A stretch of 7,304 bases of DNA, from assembly GCA_022713905.1 (NCBI GenBank), contig JAIHTM010000127.1:1-7304 (forward strand), in the 5' to 3' direction. Below, in pieces: positions 6,252 through 7,304 of the stretch; within the stretch, counting starts at the first letter, position 1; each line of letters opens with the position of its first letter. The notes below the pieces were generated by a model. That model did no database searches and was not told where the DNA came from. It was given only the letters and a program-made list of their open reading frames with translations. The DNA is from Collinsella sp. GTDB lineage: Bacteria > Actinomycetota > Coriobacteriia > Coriobacteriales > Coriobacteriaceae. A program made the translations under genes and the position numbers.

Positions 6252-6276
6252 TGCAAACCTTTCCGGGGGCGATTAT

Positions 6277-7215
6277 TTATTTAGCGGAGACCTTGCCGCT
6301 GGCGTCCTTGACGACCTTCATGGCAGAGACGGGGATAAAGCCCTGCTCCTCGACGAGCTTGCCCTGGACGTCGTCGGAGAGCATGAACTCCAGGAAGGCC
6401 TTGGTGGCCTCGTCGGCGTCCTTGGAGCAGTACATGTGCTCGGTAGCCCAGATCTTAAAGGAGTCGTCGGTGACGTTTGCACTCTTGGGCTCCACGCCCT
6501 CGACCTTGATGGCGTTGAACTTGGAGTCATCGAAGTGCGAGAAGTCCAGGTAGGAGATGGCGTTGTCGGTACTGCCCATCTGAGTCTGGACATCGCCGGA
6601 CTTGTCGAGCTCGGCGTCGCCCTTAAAGTCGACTGCCTCGTCGCCAAAGACGGCAGCCTCGAAGGTGGCGCGGGTACCGGAACCGGCCTTGCGGTTGAGA
6701 ACGACGATCTTGGCGTCGTCGCCGCCGACCTCCTTCCAGTTGGTAATCTGGCCGGAGAAGATGCCCTTGAGCTGCTCGAGGGACAGGTCGTCGACCTTCA
6801 CGTTCTTAGAGACGACGGGACCCATGCCCACGACGGCGACCTCGTGGTCGACGAGGTTCTTGACCTGGTCGGCCTCGAGCTTGGTCTCGGCGAAGACGTC
6901 GGAGTTACCGATGGTGACGGTGCCGGCGGCAACAGCGGTCAGACCTTTGCCCGAACCGTTGCCCGATCCGGAGACGGAGACGTCGGGGTTGGCATCCATG
7001 AACTTCTCGGCAGCGGCCTCGACGAGAGCCTGGAACGAGGAGGCACCGTCGTAGGTCACCTCGCCGGAGACGGACTCGGCAGCAGCGGCGCTACCCTTGT
7101 CGGCGGCGTCGGATGCGCCTGCGCCGCCGCAGCCAACGAGACCGAGACCGACGATGCTGGCAAGACCACCAGCAAGGCCGAGGAACTGACGACGAGAATA
7201 AGCCTGATCGAGCAT
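6277..7215 (-). CDS. pstS: Phosphate-binding lipoprotein PstS with Tat-type signal
   Basis: This is the extracytoplasmic phosphate receptor that delivers phosphate to PstC/PstA, 312 residues long. The N-terminus combines a twin-arginine motif (SRRQFL at 7-12), a hydrophobic core (13-27) and a lipobox LVGC with acceptor C29, so it looks like a Tat-exported lipoprotein anchored in the membrane. A Gly/Ala/Ser-rich tether (30-52) precedes the type II periplasmic-binding fold. Phosphate-contact loops are visible as GSGNGSGKGL (83-92) and AGSGTR (177-182), and IFSGQITNWKEVGG (152-165) is a PstS-family hallmark. The ATG at 7215 is supported by AAAGGA (7221-7226) 5 nt upstream. Longer starts at 7233 and 7296 lack such a site and would put extra residues before the signal. 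It is the first gene of pstSCAB. Phosphate starvation control is expected from the family, but no Pho box is seen in the short upstream sequence. Confidence 0.96.
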   Translation of the reverse strand: MLDQAYSRRQFLGLAGGLASIVGLGLVGCGGAGASDAADKGSAAAAESVSGEVTYDGASSFQALVEAAAEKFMDANPDVSVSGSGNGSGKGLTAVAAGTVTIGNSDVFAETKLEADQVKNLVDHEVAVVGMGPVVSKNVKVDDLSLEQLKGIFSGQITNWKEVGGDDAKIVVLNRKAGSGTRATFEAAVFGDEAVDFKGDAELDKSGDVQTQMGSTDNAISYLDFSHFDDSKFNAIKVEGVEPKSANVTDDSFKIWATEHMYCSKDADEATKAFLEFMLSDDVQGKLVEEQGFIPVSAMKVVKDASGKVSAK

Positions 7216-7240
7216 GATCTTCCTTTCATACATGCGACTC

Positions 7241-7257
7241 GCGGGCACCCTGCCCGC
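7241..7257. promoter_or_regulatory. Small perfect hairpin in the pstS leader
   Basis: GCGGGCA (7241-7247) and TGCCCGC (7251-7257) form a perfect 7-bp stem with a CCC loop, 14 nt upstream of the pstS ribosome binding site. On the minus strand no T tract follows, so it is not a terminator for the pst transcript as it stands. On the plus strand it is followed by TTTGCTGTTT, which looks terminator-like, but no plus-strand gene ends here. It may be a leader stabiliser or a barrier to antisense transcription; the role is unknown. Confidence 0.4.
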
Positions 7258-7280
7258 TTTGCTGTTTGGAAAGATACGAC

Positions 7281-7290
7281 CCCGATCGGG
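7281..7290. repeat. 10-bp palindrome upstream of pstS
   Basis: CCCGATCGGG is a perfect palindrome 65 bp upstream of the pstS start. It could be a protein-binding site near the promoter. It could also be chance in GC-rich sequence, or fall inside an upstream gene that ends beyond the window. Confidence 0.25.
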
Positions 7291-7304
7291 CAGCACCAGC
7301 GCCA

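Noticed and set aside
6264..6274. CGGGGGCGATT shared by the terminator arm at 40-50 and the pstS-pstC gap
   Set aside because: An 11-base match within 7.3 kb of GC-rich sequence is expected by chance, and no symmetric arm exists in the pstS-pstC gap.
3489..6284. Long plus-strand open frames opposite pstB, pstA and pstC
   Set aside because: All are in codon register with the opposing pst genes and have His/Arg/Gly-rich compositions typical of antisense shadows; the minus-strand products are unmistakable.
1..7304. Search for mobile elements, CRISPR arrays, tRNA/rRNA genes, defence or novel systems
   Set aside because: No repeat arrays, transposase or integrase frames, attachment sites or RNA gene signatures were found; all supported genes belong to well-known families.

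Overview
The window is GC-rich and densely coded, and every gene I can support lies on the minus strand. Strong Shine-Dalgarno sites, long stretches of coding sequence without TTA, CTA or TCA codons, and an ABC-F protein of actinobacterial type suggest a high-GC actinobacterium. A gut Coriobacteriia lineage such as Collinsella fits best, but this assignment is inference from style, not from a marker gene.

Reading in the direction of transcription (right to left), the first unit is a phosphate uptake operon, pstS-pstC-pstA-pstB (7215 down to 3555). It encodes a lipoprotein phosphate receptor with a twin-arginine signal, two membrane permeases and the ATPase. The genes are tightly packed: 25 nt between pstS and pstC, about 8 bp overlap of pstC and pstA with a GTG start, and a 4-bp ATGA overlap of pstA and pstB. 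A clear intrinsic terminator (3457-3498) closes the operon, so phoU, which often follows pstB, is not part of it here. The pstS leader (7216-7304) holds a small perfect hairpin and a 10-bp palindrome. No Pho box is recognisable before the window ends.

The second unit is a two-gene operon. It starts from a probable extended -10 promoter just behind the pst terminator. It encodes a 619-residue Uup-like ABC-F ATPase (3391-1532), a cytosolic, ribosome-associated type and not a transporter, followed 6 nt later by a Cof-type HAD-IIB phosphatase (1525-755). The last two codons of the ABC-F gene form the ribosome binding site of the phosphatase gene. A terminator lies at 675-711.

The third unit is a 125-residue DtxR/MntR-family metal-dependent repressor (547-170). 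Its upstream region (571-654) contains several related AGTTAGCC/GGCTAACT half-sites, including a perfect 13-bp inverted repeat, and is a good candidate for an autoregulatory operator. This is the most informative non-coding signal in the window. A long perfect hairpin at 4-50 probably terminates this or a neighbouring transcript.

Overall this is ordinary chromosomal housekeeping sequence. I see no mobile element, CRISPR array, RNA gene or defence system, and no evidence of an undescribed system. The second-look items are regulatory or variant-level details.
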